Assembly: GCA_900557365.1 (NCBI GenBank)
Contig: UPXR01000004.1
Location: 1-64,000 of the forward strand
DNA from: an uncultured Dialister sp.
GTDB taxonomy: Bacteria; Bacillota_C; Negativicutes; Veillonellales; Dialisteraceae
DNA: 64,000 nucleotides
Direction of reading: 5' to 3'
The notes under the pieces were generated by a model. It saw nothing but the letters and a program-made list of their open reading frames with translations, searched no databases and was not told the DNA's origin. Below, piece after piece: positions 54,453 to 64,000 of this stretch. Within the stretch, counting starts at the first letter, position 1. Each line of letters begins with the position of its first letter. The translations under genes were made by a program, and so were the position numbers.

Positions 54453-55499
54453 TTACACCCCCGCTTCTTCCCTGGTCACGCATTCTTTATATACGGCAAG
54501 CGCCATATCGAGCATCTTTACCTGAATCGATGCCCCGATGGATTCCCCCAGACGGAAGTCCATATCAATATAGCTCTTGAGTCCGATCGCCTCCAGCGAT
54601 TTCCGGTGTGCCTGCTCCAGAGACAAATGAGAGCCCAGAAGATATTCCACCGATTCCGGGCAAAGCTTCTTTGCAATAAATGCCGCAGCCGTACTGTTGA
54701 AGCCGTCAATGACGGTCATGGCATGATGAGCGGCGGCTCCCAGGATGACACCGGTCATGCAGCCGAATTCAAAGCCGCCCACCTTGGCCAGCACATCCAG
54801 ACCGTCCTCCGGATCGGGCCGGTTGATATCCAGTGCCTTCTGCACCACTTCCACTTTATGAAGGAGCCGTTCATCGGAAATATTTGTACCCCTTCCCGTG
54901 ACTTCCGCCGCATTCCAGTGATTAAATGCGCCCAAAATGCACGCAGAGGAAGTGGTATTGGCAATCCCCATTTCCCCGATGGTAAAGAGCCTGACTCCTT
55001 CCTTTACTTTTTCCCGGGCAATTTCAATGCCCGCTTCCACGGAACGGATAGCTTCCGCCCGCGTCATTGCCGGTCCTTCGGAAATATCCTTTGTCCCCCA
55101 GGCAATCTTGCGGTCCAGGAGCCCTTTCACGCCGCTCATATCCGCATTGATTCCCATATCGACTACGACCATATCCTGCCCGGCATAATATGCCATGGCA
55201 TTGGCAGAGGCGCCTTTCACTTCCACATAGGATTTCGTCATCCCTACCGTGGTAGACTGCGGGTAAGCAGATACGCCCTGCTTATAGACGCCGTGATCGG
55301 CACAGGCTACCACCATGACCGATTTGGGAATATCGGGAATGACTTCTCCCGTTACCCCGGAAAAACGGACTGCCATTTCTTCCAGCTGTCCCAGATCACC
55401 CATCCCCAGGTACAGGTTCTTCCAGCGTCCGGCCGCCTCTTCCATGACCTCCCTGTTCAAGGGCTCAATATGATTCAAGGTTTCATCCAGTAAACCCAT
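54453..55499 (-). CDS. cobT: CobT-type nicotinate-nucleotide:base phosphoribosyltransferase (first subunit of pair)
   Basis: A 348-residue enzyme that activates the lower-ligand base of cobamides as its alpha-riboside phosphate. Typical CobT motifs are intact: CADHGVYKQGVSAYPQ, GEMGIANTTSSA, VGGFEFGCMTGVILGAA and RLGESIGAS with the catalytic-position Glu. Because a divergent second copy is fused to it in one operon, it may act as half of a heterodimer on phenolic bases. There is no cobalamin riboswitch in the short leader. AGGAGG precedes the ATG. Confidence 0.9.
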   Translation of the reverse strand: MGLLDETLNHIEPLNREVMEEAAGRWKNLYLGMGDLGQLEEMAVRFSGVTGEVIPDIPKSVMVVACADHGVYKQGVSAYPQSTTVGMTKSYVEVKGASANAMAYYAGQDMVVVDMGINADMSGVKGLLDRKIAWGTKDISEGPAMTRAEAIRSVEAGIEIAREKVKEGVRLFTIGEMGIANTTSSACILGAFNHWNAAEVTGRGTNISDERLLHKVEVVQKALDINRPDPEDGLDVLAKVGGFEFGCMTGVILGAAAHHAMTVIDGFNSTAAAFIAKKLCPESVEYLLGSHLSLEQAHRKSLEAIGLKSYIDMDFRLGESIGASIQVKMLDMALAVYKECVTREEAGV

Positions 55500-55543
55500 A
55501 TAACCTCCTGTAAATTAAATTTCAGGGAAACTTATACTCCCTC

Positions 55544-55549
55544 ATTATA
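55544..55549 (-). promoter_or_regulatory. extended -10 promoter of the CobT-pair operon
   Basis: Minus-strand TGATATAAT about 45 bases before the first CobT homologue. No usable -35 is seen. Confidence 0.5.
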
Positions 55550-55671
55550 TCATAAGGGATGAACCGCCCCTCTCTGCCGCTGTACCTTTCAGATTTCAGG
55601 AAATTTTGCTTCTCTGAACCGGAAAGAAAAACAGCCCGGAACGGCTCCTTTTATACGCGAACGGAAAAGAA

Positions 55672-55677
55672 TATAAT
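55672..55677 (+). promoter_or_regulatory. -10 element of the aldehyde dehydrogenase gene
   Basis: TATAAT about 67 bases before the start; -35 candidate TTTTAT 17 bases upstream is weak. Confidence 0.4.
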
Positions 55678-55743
55678 AAAAACAGACCAGTCCGCCCGGC
55701 GGATCGGTGTTTCGCTTTCATTTCCGAAAAAGGAGGTTTTCTC

Positions 55744-57165
55744 ATGGATTACGAAAAGCTCTATATTGACGGGGAATGGGTTTCCGGATCATCCGGTGCC
55801 TTTATCGACGTAGAGAACCCCGCCACTGAAAAAATATTTGCCCGGGTTCCCCGGGGAAATGCAGAGGATGTGGACAAAGCCGTCCGCGCTGCCCACCGGG
55901 CTTTCCCTGTCTGGGCTGCTCTGCCGCTTCCGGAACGCATCCGGCTCATGGAAAAATTCCTGGAAATCTTCCGCTCACAGGAAGAGGCGCTCATTGATAT
56001 CATCATTAAGGAATTGGGCTCTCCCCGTTCCTTCACCAAAACATCGCAGGTGGAATATCAGTATACCCGCACAAGAAATTATATCGACCTGGCACCGGAA
56101 GTACCTCTCATCGAAAAGACCGCTGCCTCCACAGTATACCGGGAACCGATCGGCGTCATCGGCTGCATCACTCCCTGGAACTATCCGCTGGGGCAGGTCA
56201 TCCAGAAAATCGTTCCCGCGCTGCTCATGGGCAATACGGTCGTCCTGAAACCCAGTCAGCATACGCCTCTTTCCGCCTACTTCCTGGCAGAAGCCTTTGA
56301 TCAGGCCGGTTTCCCGAAAGGCGTCTTCAACCTTGTTCCCGGCCGCGGCGGCGAAGTAGGCAATGCCCTCTCCGTCCATCCGCTCGTGGGCATGATTTCC
56401 TTCACCGGCTCCACTTCCGGCGGCATCCGGGTAGGACAGAAAGCACTGGAAAGCGTAAAGCATATTTCCCTGGAGCTGGGCGGAAAATCCCCCTATGTCA
56501 TCCTGAAAAAGGAAGACCATGATTATACGGAACCGATTCATCTCTGCTTCAATTCCATTTTCCTGAATACCGGGCAGACCTGCACCGCCTTTTCCCGCCT
56601 GCTCATCCCGAAAGAAGAAAAGGAAATCATTGAGAAGCAGCTCGTCAAAATTGTGAAGGAATATACCGTAGGCGATCCCACCGACCCGAATGTAAAGCTC
56701 GGACCGGTCGCTTCCATGGCGCAGTACGAAAAGATCCTGGGCTATATCCGGGAAGGTGCCGATGAGGGGGCCAAATTCCTTGCGGGAGGTCTTCCGCCCG
56801 CACCGGACTGCGGCTACTATATCCCGCCCGTTATCTTTACGGACGTGAAGAATACCATGTCCATTGCACAGGATGAAATTTTCGGGCCGGTCCTGTGCGT
56901 CATTGCCTATGAAAACGAAGATGAAGCCGTTGCCATTGCCAATGACACCCGCTACGGCCTGAATGCCGGCGTCTACGGGCCGAAGGATAAGGCTGTGGAA
57001 ATCGCCCGCCGCATCCAGTCCGGCAATGTATACATCAATGCCAGCCCCAGAGACTGCGCCGCTCCCTTCGGCGGCTACAAGGAAAGCGGCATCGGCCGGG
57101 AAGGCGGCATCTACGGCATGCTGGAATTTACCCAGCAGAAAGCGCTCTTTGATACAGGAAAATAA
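55744..57165 (+). CDS. NAD(P)-dependent aldehyde dehydrogenase
   Basis: A 473-residue ALDH-superfamily enzyme oxidising an aldehyde to its acid. The catalytic Glu is in LELGGKSP and the nucleophilic Cys in NTGQTCTAFSR. Cofactor loops ITPWNYPLGQ and FTGSTSGG and the EIFGPVL motif are present. The closest subgroup by motif is general class 3/betaine-like ALDH; the substrate is not defined by context. Strong AAAGGAGG site. Plus strand, monocistronic. Confidence 0.93.
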   Translation: MDYEKLYIDGEWVSGSSGAFIDVENPATEKIFARVPRGNAEDVDKAVRAAHRAFPVWAALPLPERIRLMEKFLEIFRSQEEALIDIIIKELGSPRSFTKTSQVEYQYTRTRNYIDLAPEVPLIEKTAASTVYREPIGVIGCITPWNYPLGQVIQKIVPALLMGNTVVLKPSQHTPLSAYFLAEAFDQAGFPKGVFNLVPGRGGEVGNALSVHPLVGMISFTGSTSGGIRVGQKALESVKHISLELGGKSPYVILKKEDHDYTEPIHLCFNSIFLNTGQTCTAFSRLLIPKEEKEIIEKQLVKIVKEYTVGDPTDPNVKLGPVASMAQYEKILGYIREGADEGAKFLAGGLPPAPDCGYYIPPVIFTDVKNTMSIAQDEIFGPVLCVIAYENEDEAVAIANDTRYGLNAGVYGPKDKAVEIARRIQSGNVYINASPRDCAAPFGGYKESGIGREGGIYGMLEFTQQKALFDTGK

Positions 57166-57183
57166 ATTCCGCCCGCAGACTGT

Positions 57184-57211
57184 AAAGCAGAGGAGACCCC
57201 TCTGCTTTTAG
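57184..57211 (+). terminator. terminator after the aldehyde dehydrogenase gene
   Basis: Arms AAAGCAGAGG and CCTCTGCTTT around a short loop, followed by a few T. Confidence 0.75.
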
Positions 57212-57225
57212 TGTGTCTTTCCTTT

Positions 57226-57234
57226 TGGTATAAT
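57226..57234 (+). promoter_or_regulatory. extended -10 promoter of the DUF2939-like gene
   Basis: TTGGTATAAT includes TGG-TATAAT (TATAAT at 57229-57234), 25 bases before the start. Confidence 0.55.
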
Positions 57235-57258
57235 AAAACCATTAAGAAAGGAGCTCCT

Positions 57259-57837
57259 ATGATCAAAAAAATAATTGCTCTCCTCGCCGTCATCCTTCTC
57301 GGCGCTGCCGGCTGGTACTTCCTGTACTGGGAAAAGACGCCCGCCTATGCCGCCGGAGAAATCCAGCAGGCTGTCCAAAAGAAGGATTATCAGCTCTTCC
57401 GGGAAAGAGTCGATATGGACAAGGTTTACGGATATGCTGTAGATGATATTGCCGACTACCTCCGGGAAGATGGGAAACCCGACCACCGCATCGCCGCCGC
57501 TCTCCTGAAAGGGCTGAAAAAGGAAGCCGTAGGAGCTCTGGAACAGTACACGGAAAGAAAATTCCGGGGTACCGAAACAGAAAAATCCTTCTTCGATGAG
57601 CCGGCGAAAAAAATTACCGCATACATCGGCTCCGAAGCGCTGATGCTTACCGACATCCTGAATGTGGAAGAAAAGGACGGCAAAGCCGTCGTCAGCATCC
57701 GGCTCCATGACAAAAAGCTCGATAAGGATTTCACCTGGCAGGTCCAGCTTGAAAAGGACGTAAACGGAAACTGGACGGCCACCCGTGTCCTCAACCTGAA
57801 GGATTATCTGAAGGAAAGAGAATCCGCATCAAAATAA
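57259..57837 (+). CDS. membrane-anchored DUF2939-like protein
   Basis: A 192-residue protein with one N-terminal hydrophobic helix (residues about 4-21) that anchors or exports it. The body has the DUF2939-type pattern: an AAGEIQQAVQKKDYQLFRERVDMDKV opening, then a long helical region and a beta-rich tail ending NGNWTATRVLNL. Function is unknown. I use the ATG at 57259, with AAAGGAG six bases upstream; an earlier in-frame ATG has no site. Confidence 0.72.
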   Translation: MIKKIIALLAVILLGAAGWYFLYWEKTPAYAAGEIQQAVQKKDYQLFRERVDMDKVYGYAVDDIADYLREDGKPDHRIAAALLKGLKKEAVGALEQYTERKFRGTETEKSFFDEPAKKITAYIGSEALMLTDILNVEEKDGKAVVSIRLHDKKLDKDFTWQVQLEKDVNGNWTATRVLNLKDYLKERESASK

Positions 57838-57852
57838 AATCTAAAGAGCAGC

Positions 57853-57888
57853 AAAAAGAGGCAACCCCCTGATGGGTTTGCCTCTTTT
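57853..57888. terminator. bidirectional terminator between DUF2939-like and M20 genes
   Basis: Arms AAAAGAGGCAA and TTGCCTCTTTT, with an inner CCC/GGG, A-rich before and T-rich after. Confidence 0.85.
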
Positions 57889-57911
57889 CCTTTTTCCGAC
57901 TTCTCTAATCC

Positions 57912-59063
57912 TTACAGATTCATAAGCAGCACTGCCGAAAGCTTTGCCCGTTCTGTCAGAGAACTTTCCTCTGCCCATTCTCTTACCGTGTGATTGAACT
58001 GCCCCTTAACGCCCATTGCGCACAAGGTCGGTACTCCCGCCGCAGTGATATAGGCAGAATCGCTTCCGCCGCCGACTGCGATAGCCTTCATTTCCGGAAG
58101 TCCTGCATCCCCGGCGATTTTCTGTGCTTTTGCAAAGAGATCTTCCGAAGAGGCCAGTCTTTCCATAGCAGTCATTTTGAGTTCGCAGCAGCATTCCGTT
58201 TTTACACCGTCAATGTACACACGGTCTGCAATTTCCCGAAAAGCTTTTTCCACCCTTTCCATTCCAGCCATGGTGCGGAACCGCACATCCACTCTGCACC
58301 ATGCATCCTCCGGAATCGCATTCGGCACAGTCCCGCCGACAATCACGCCGACGTTGACCGTAGTGCCCTCATCAAAATCCGTAAGGGCTTCCATGTCGAG
58401 AGCTTTATGGCAGAGTTCCTTCACCGCACTTCGGCCGTCTTCCGGATTATTTCCTGCATGAGCGCCCACGCCGTGGAAATCAAAACGGTACTGCGCGCAG
58501 CCTTTTCTTTCCAGTACGATACTGTTATCAATGAAACCGGTTTCATAATTGAAGGCCATCAGAGCCCCTTTGGATTCCTCTGCATAATCCTTTGCTCCGT
58601 CCGACCAGCCGTGCCCTGTTTCTTCATCTCCTGCCAGAATGATTTTCAAGGGATACCGGTTCCATCCGTTTTCCAGAAGGGTCTTTATCGTATACAGCAT
58701 AACGGCAATGCCGCCTTTCATATCCAGCACACCCGGACCTGTCACCTTTCCGTCTTTGACGGCAAAGGGACGGGCGGCTGCGGTCCCGTCTGCGAAAACG
58801 GTATCCATATGTCCGGTCAGGATGACAAAGGGCTTCGTCATGTCGCCGTATTCGGCGACCAGCATATTGCCGGCCTTTTCATACTCATGGAAGCGGACTT
58901 TAAATCCGAGCGGTTCCAGGAAGCGCCGGATATCCTGTCCCACACTGTCCACGCCTGCTTTGTTTTCCGATCCGCAGTCCCGATTGACCAGCGACTTCCA
59001 GGTTTCCATCATGGCCGGCTTTGCCCGGTCAATGATCTGAAATATTTCTTCTTCTGTTTTCAT
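57912..59063 (-). CDS. M20-family metallopeptidase
   Basis: A 383-residue di-zinc peptidase of the carboxypeptidase-G2 type. Metal ligands are in LTGHMDTVF (His, Asp), GPGVLDMKGG (bridging Asp), AGDEETGH (catalytic Glu) and the C-terminal FNHTVRE. The dimerisation insert spans roughly residues 190-300. It has no signal peptide, so it acts in the cytoplasm, probably on peptides or acyl amino acids. It follows the carboxylesterase by 59 bases and may share its transcript. Confidence 0.92.
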   Translation of the reverse strand: MKTEEEIFQIIDRAKPAMMETWKSLVNRDCGSENKAGVDSVGQDIRRFLEPLGFKVRFHEYEKAGNMLVAEYGDMTKPFVILTGHMDTVFADGTAAARPFAVKDGKVTGPGVLDMKGGIAVMLYTIKTLLENGWNRYPLKIILAGDEETGHGWSDGAKDYAEESKGALMAFNYETGFIDNSIVLERKGCAQYRFDFHGVGAHAGNNPEDGRSAVKELCHKALDMEALTDFDEGTTVNVGVIVGGTVPNAIPEDAWCRVDVRFRTMAGMERVEKAFREIADRVYIDGVKTECCCELKMTAMERLASSEDLFAKAQKIAGDAGLPEMKAIAVGGGSDSAYITAAGVPTLCAMGVKGQFNHTVREWAEESSLTERAKLSAVLLMNL

Positions 59064-59122
59064 TTGTAATTCCTCCGTTTTTCTATCCCATGATGGTTCC
59101 TTCCGGACAGCCCGAAAAAAAG

Positions 59123-60577
59123 TCAGTCCACTTCAAAGACCGCATAAGGCATCTCCGGGTCCGTTTCCTTCGGCGGTGCCGCGGCGATGCGGCTTTCTGC
59201 ATCAAAAATCATTATCTGCCGGTCCATCTCTTCAAAGCGGGGCCACTTCGGAAGTGCTTCCGCTTCGGGACAGCCTGTCTTCATGAAAGAGCAGAAGGAG
59301 CCCCGCATGGCCCCTGCCAGCCGTTCATGCTCCGGCGAATGATCCACATCCCGGATGACCAGACCCATTCCCATAAGAAACTGTGTTTCCGATGCATGGC
59401 ACGCCCGAAAAGCCTGACGGTCCCAGTCCAGACGGTACAGATACACCGCATGGCCCGCAGCAGCTGCCGCCTCTGCCATCCCCACGGTGCCCGCCCGATA
59501 AATATATTCTGTCAGAACATGAATCAGATTCTCCTCGAAACGGTCTCCCCGGGGAATCCTTTCGCAGGCTTTCTGTACAATGGCCGCCCGATTTCCGAAC
59601 AGATGTTCCGCCAGCTCCGGCGTCAGTTCTTCCACCCCGTATATCTGCCGATACAGTTCCATTTCATCCCGATTCGTACCGAGAAGGAAATCTATATTCC
59701 GGTCTCCGCTTCGGCGAAGCAGCGCCAGCGCATCATCCCCCTCGAATGTTTCTCCGTCAAAGACCGGTCCCGCCGCATGAAGATTAAGTCCTGCAAAAAA
59801 CGGTTTCTGCGCGTGAAGGATGTCCTGCCAGGGCATTGTCAGGAGTTTTTCCTCTTCTCCTTCCGTCAATCCTGCATTCTCAAAAAACTTTTCCGCGACA
59901 CGCTGCGCTGTATGCTGACTCCGGATGCACTGCACGGCACCGCTGCAGAGAACCGCCCGGCGGAAAAGGCCCTTTGCCTCCCTGGCAATCGTAAGCGCTC
60001 CGCAAAGCTTGGCGCCCGCGCTCTGCCCCATGATCGATACATTATCCGGATCTCCGCCGAAAGAAGCAATATTTTCCTGCGTCCACCGCAGGGCCTGCAT
60101 CACATCGAGAAGACCGCTGTTCCCCGACTGACGGTAGCTGTCCCCCAGCCGCCCGGAAACATCCAGGAATCCCAGCGCTCCCAGACGGTAATTGCAGCTC
60201 ACCACCGCAAAGCCTTCCTTTGTAAAGGATTCAGGACGAATGCCAAGCATGCCGGAGCCCTTCACGAAAGCCCCTCCGTGAATCCAGAAAAGAACCGGTG
60301 CGCGGCGGCAGCCTTTCGGCACCGTCACATTCAGATACAGGCAGTCTTCATCCATCCTTTCGTTTTTCGTCAGGTGCGCCAGCCCCGCCACGGCTGTCTG
60401 CGGCGCAGCACGCCCCGGTTTGCTGCAGTCCCGTACGCCTTCCCACGGAGGAAGCGTCACGGGAGGACGAAACCGCAGCTTGCCTACAGGCGGACAGGCA
60501 TAGGGAATCCCCAGAAATTGCAGTGTATCTCCTTTTTCTCTTCCTTCCATTTTTCCGCACGGTGCTTCGATGATCAT
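59123..60577 (-). CDS. type-B carboxylesterase
   Basis: A 484-residue alpha/beta-hydrolase of the carboxylesterase/lipase B family. The oxyanion-hole motif WIHGGAFVKGSG is near residue 97. The nucleophile Ser is in IMGQSAGA, the acid in GTNRDEME, and the His in VDHSPEHE. EDCLYLNV is the family signature. No signal peptide is seen, so it appears cytoplasmic. A neat AAGGAG site precedes the ATG. Such enzymes are scattered in gut Firmicutes and often horizontally spread. Confidence 0.92.
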   Translation of the reverse strand: MIIEAPCGKMEGREKGDTLQFLGIPYACPPVGKLRFRPPVTLPPWEGVRDCSKPGRAAPQTAVAGLAHLTKNERMDEDCLYLNVTVPKGCRRAPVLFWIHGGAFVKGSGMLGIRPESFTKEGFAVVSCNYRLGALGFLDVSGRLGDSYRQSGNSGLLDVMQALRWTQENIASFGGDPDNVSIMGQSAGAKLCGALTIAREAKGLFRRAVLCSGAVQCIRSQHTAQRVAEKFFENAGLTEGEEEKLLTMPWQDILHAQKPFFAGLNLHAAGPVFDGETFEGDDALALLRRSGDRNIDFLLGTNRDEMELYRQIYGVEELTPELAEHLFGNRAAIVQKACERIPRGDRFEENLIHVLTEYIYRAGTVGMAEAAAAAGHAVYLYRLDWDRQAFRACHASETQFLMGMGLVIRDVDHSPEHERLAGAMRGSFCSFMKTGCPEAEALPKWPRFEEMDRQIMIFDAESRIAAAPPKETDPEMPYAVFEVD

Positions 60578-60609
60578 GGCTCCTTCTTTCCGCGGTTTTC
60601 CCGCTCAGC

Positions 60610-60641
60610 AAAATCCCCGAAAGTCTCTGCCTTCGGGGATT
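60610..60641 (-). terminator. terminator after the RlmI-like gene
   Basis: Arms AATCCCCGAA and TTCGGGGATT, with four T on the minus-strand side. Confidence 0.75.
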
Positions 60642-60672
60642 GTAAATTGGTTTATGGTGCGCCCCGTCCGTC

Positions 60673-61893
60673 TCAGATGATCTGGAACAGGAAGAATTTC
60701 AGATAGTAGGTTTCCGGCACCGTCATCAGGATCGGATGGTCCGGGGACTGGCGGCGCATTTCAATCAGACGAAGTGTCACGCCTGCATCATGAGCAGCTT
60801 CTTTCAGCATCTTGATGAATAGCTCTTCTCCCATGAAATGAGAGCACGAGCAGGTAGCCAGATATCCGCCTCTCGGGAGAATCTTCATTGCCCGGTAATT
60901 GATTTCCTTGTAGCCCCGGAAAGCAGCATGCACGGTACTTCCGGACTTGGTAAACGCCGGCGGGTCCAAGATAATGTAGTCGTAATCATGATTCTTCGTC
61001 CGGTCCAGCTCGGTCAGGTACTCAAAGACATCCGCTTTGACGGCCTTGATGTCCAGTCCGTTTTTCTCTGCATTGAGCGCGGTCATATCCACTGCTTCCT
61101 GGGATATATCGACAGCGGTCACCGATGCAGCACCGCCCCGGGCTGCATTCAGTGCAAATGCGCCGGTATGGGTGAAGCAGTCCAGCACATGACGTCCCCG
61201 TGCGATTGATGCGGCAGCCAGACGGTTGAATTTCTGATCCAGGAAGAAACCGGTTTTCTGTCCGTTTTCCACATCCACTTCATAAAGGATGCCGTTTTCC
61301 CGGATTTCCGAAAGCGTCTTCCGTTCCGATGCATCCAGCAGGGGAGAATCATAAAATCCCTTTTCTTCCTCCATTCCCTCCAGTTCGCGGATTTTGACGT
61401 CGTTCCGGAGGTAAACGCAGGAAACAGGAAGCTCTCTCTCCCGCAGCACTTCAATGAGAGAGTCCAGAATCATATCCCGGCGGCGTTCGATGCCCAGAGA
61501 AAGGATCTGGACGGAAAGAACCGTACCGAACCGATCCACCGTCAGCCCCGGCAGCTGATCTGCTTCGCCGAATACAAGACGGCAGCAGTCCCGATCCTCT
61601 TCCCGCATGACCTGCAGGCGGTAATCCACTGCATATGCCATACGGCGCTTCCAGAACGGTTTGTCAAAGCGGTCATTGGCATTGACAGAAAAAATGCGAA
61701 GCGCAATCTTCGAATGGGGATTATAGAAAGCGCTCCCCAGGAATTTTCCCTTGGAGGACAGTACCTTTACAATGTCCCCCGGACAGATTCCCTCCTCTGT
61801 GCTTTTGATTTCGCTTCCGTATACCCAGGGGTGCCCGCCCTTAACGGCAAGCTCCGCTCTTTTGCTGATGATGATTGTCTGTAAGTTCTCCAT
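60673..61893 (-). CDS. RlmI-type 23S rRNA cytosine-5 methyltransferase
   Basis: A 406-residue protein with an N-terminal PUA domain (GHPWVYGSEI) and a C-terminal Rossmann methyltransferase. Its SAM motif is LDCFTHTGAFALNA, then VTAVDIS, and the catalytic-strand motif is YIILDPPAF; a TCSCSHFMG segment carries a conserved Cys. In E. coli RlmI makes m5C1962 of 23S rRNA. It has its own extended -10 promoter and terminator. Confidence 0.9.
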   Translation of the reverse strand: MENLQTIIISKRAELAVKGGHPWVYGSEIKSTEEGICPGDIVKVLSSKGKFLGSAFYNPHSKIALRIFSVNANDRFDKPFWKRRMAYAVDYRLQVMREEDRDCCRLVFGEADQLPGLTVDRFGTVLSVQILSLGIERRRDMILDSLIEVLRERELPVSCVYLRNDVKIRELEGMEEEKGFYDSPLLDASERKTLSEIRENGILYEVDVENGQKTGFFLDQKFNRLAAASIARGRHVLDCFTHTGAFALNAARGGAASVTAVDISQEAVDMTALNAEKNGLDIKAVKADVFEYLTELDRTKNHDYDYIILDPPAFTKSGSTVHAAFRGYKEINYRAMKILPRGGYLATCSCSHFMGEELFIKMLKEAAHDAGVTLRLIEMRRQSPDHPILMTVPETYYLKFFLFQII

Positions 61894-61926
61894 TTTCTCT
61901 CCTCTGCTGAATCAGAAATTTTTCTT

Positions 61927-61932
61927 ATTGTA
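61927..61932 (-). promoter_or_regulatory. extended -10 promoter of the RlmI-like gene
   Basis: Minus-strand TGGTACAAT, about 33 bases before the start. Confidence 0.5.
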
Positions 61933-62017
61933 CCATAAGAGACAGAGCAGCAACGAGACAGAACAGCAGAAAAATTCTCTGCTGCCTGCATTTTCCGGAG
62001 TGTTTCTTTTTCTGCAG

Positions 62018-62048
62018 AAAAAAAGGGCCGCACCTTTCGGTGCAGTCC
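62018..62048 (-). terminator. terminator of groESL
   Basis: Arms GGACTGCACC and GGTGCGGCCC with one mismatch, followed by seven T on the minus strand. Confidence 0.88.
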
Positions 62049-62085
62049 TTTCTTCTTAGGAGAAAATATTATTTTTCCGCCGGTA

Positions 62086-63699
<1,614 letters not shown>

Positions 63700-63729
63700 T
63701 TATAATCACTCCTACAATACAAACTCAAA

Positions 63730-64000
63730 TTAAAGAACAGCCAGGATATCTCTTTCGGACAGAAGCAGGTATTTTTCTCCTTCTTCTTCGATATCCACGC
63801 CGGAATATTTTGCAAAAAGAACATGATCACCGACCTTGACTTCGAAGCCGAGGCGTGTGCCGTTGTCCAGAACCTTGCCGGAACCGATGGCTACTACGGT
63901 GCCCTTCTGGGATTTCTTCTGCGCTGTATCAGGGAGCAGAATGCCGCCCTTGGTCTTTGTTTCTTCTTCATCAACTTTAACAAGAACACGATCTGCTAAC
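63730..64000 (-). CDS. groES: co-chaperonin GroES, 5' end cut off by window edge
   Basis: About 90 codons of the C-terminal part are present, beginning LADRVLVKVDEEE. The mobile-loop region TKTKGGILLPDTAQKK and the C-terminal SERDILAVL are typical. Only a few N-terminal residues are missing. It caps the GroEL ring and is the first gene of the groESL operon, whose promoter lies outside. Confidence 0.97.
   Translation of the reverse strand, partial: LADRVLVKVDEEETKTKGGILLPDTAQKKSQKGTVVAIGSGKVLDNGTRLGFEVKVGDHVLFAKYSGVDIEEEGEKYLLLSERDILAVL

Noticed and set aside
55500..55560. Cobalamin riboswitch ahead of the CobT pair
   Set aside because: The leader from the predicted promoter is only about 40 bases and shows no B12-box sequence.
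59090..60706. A 538-codon plus-strand open frame opposite the carboxylesterase
   Set aside because: The esterase on the other strand has full catalytic motifs; the opposing frame has none.

Overview
The window reads as a chromosomal segment from a Gram-negative (diderm) Firmicute of the class Negativicutes, most like Veillonellaceae such as Dialister, Allisonella or Megasphaera. This is an inference from gene content. It has Firmicute-type genes (short HisG with HisZ, PyrDB with PyrK, a SpoIID-like protein, RFN and TPP leaders) together with a tandem pair of CobT homologues of the kind described in Sporomusa and Veillonella for phenolyl cobamides. Almost every gene is on the minus strand. Only the alanine symporter, an aldehyde dehydrogenase and a small membrane-anchored protein are on the plus strand. 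No mobile element, CRISPR array or rRNA is seen.

Layout. 1-3.6 kb: ruvC-ruvA-ruvB, a DUF2905 membrane protein and a SpoIID/LytB protein cut by the window edge. 3.7-5.7 kb: tRNA-Lys, a small charged protein, tRNA-Arg and alr. 5.7-10.4 kb: lepA-hemW with a CopZ-like protein, an EamA transporter and two tRNA-Val genes. 10.4-19.5 kb: miaB-mutS-mutL-rsmJ-like-miaA-hfq plus a PLP lyase, an RNA-modification and mismatch-repair run. 19.7-23.4 kb: ribD-ribE-ribBA-ribH behind an FMN riboswitch. 23.4-28.8 kb: thymidylate kinase, glmU-prs-pth and a cell-wall 3D-domain protein. 29-30.5 kb: AGCS symporter. 30.6-38.2 kb: a nine-gene his operon, hisZGDCBHAF-hisIE. 38.3-46.5 kb: the pyrimidine operon pyrB-pyrC-carA-carB-pyrK-pyrD. 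46.7-48.3 kb: a lone OLD-family ATPase/TOPRIM nuclease. 48.4-52.3 kb: thiC with a TPP riboswitch, ybaK, tRNAs Leu/Cys/Gly, an ion transporter and a second tRNA-Gly. 52.6-55.5 kb: two CobT homologues and a degenerate LarC-like protein. 55.7-62 kb: aldehyde dehydrogenase, DUF2939 protein, M20 peptidase, type-B carboxylesterase and an RlmI-like methyltransferase. 62-64 kb: groEL and the 3' part of groES.

The cell encoded here makes its own histidine, riboflavin, UMP precursors and the HMP part of thiamine. It probably also activates unusual cobamide lower ligands. The most distinctive points are the CobT-pair plus LarC-like operon, a ribD start site built into the riboswitch terminator, a tRNA-Gly gene preceded by three stacked promoters with a shared repeat, and two identical tRNA-Gly genes flanking a transporter.
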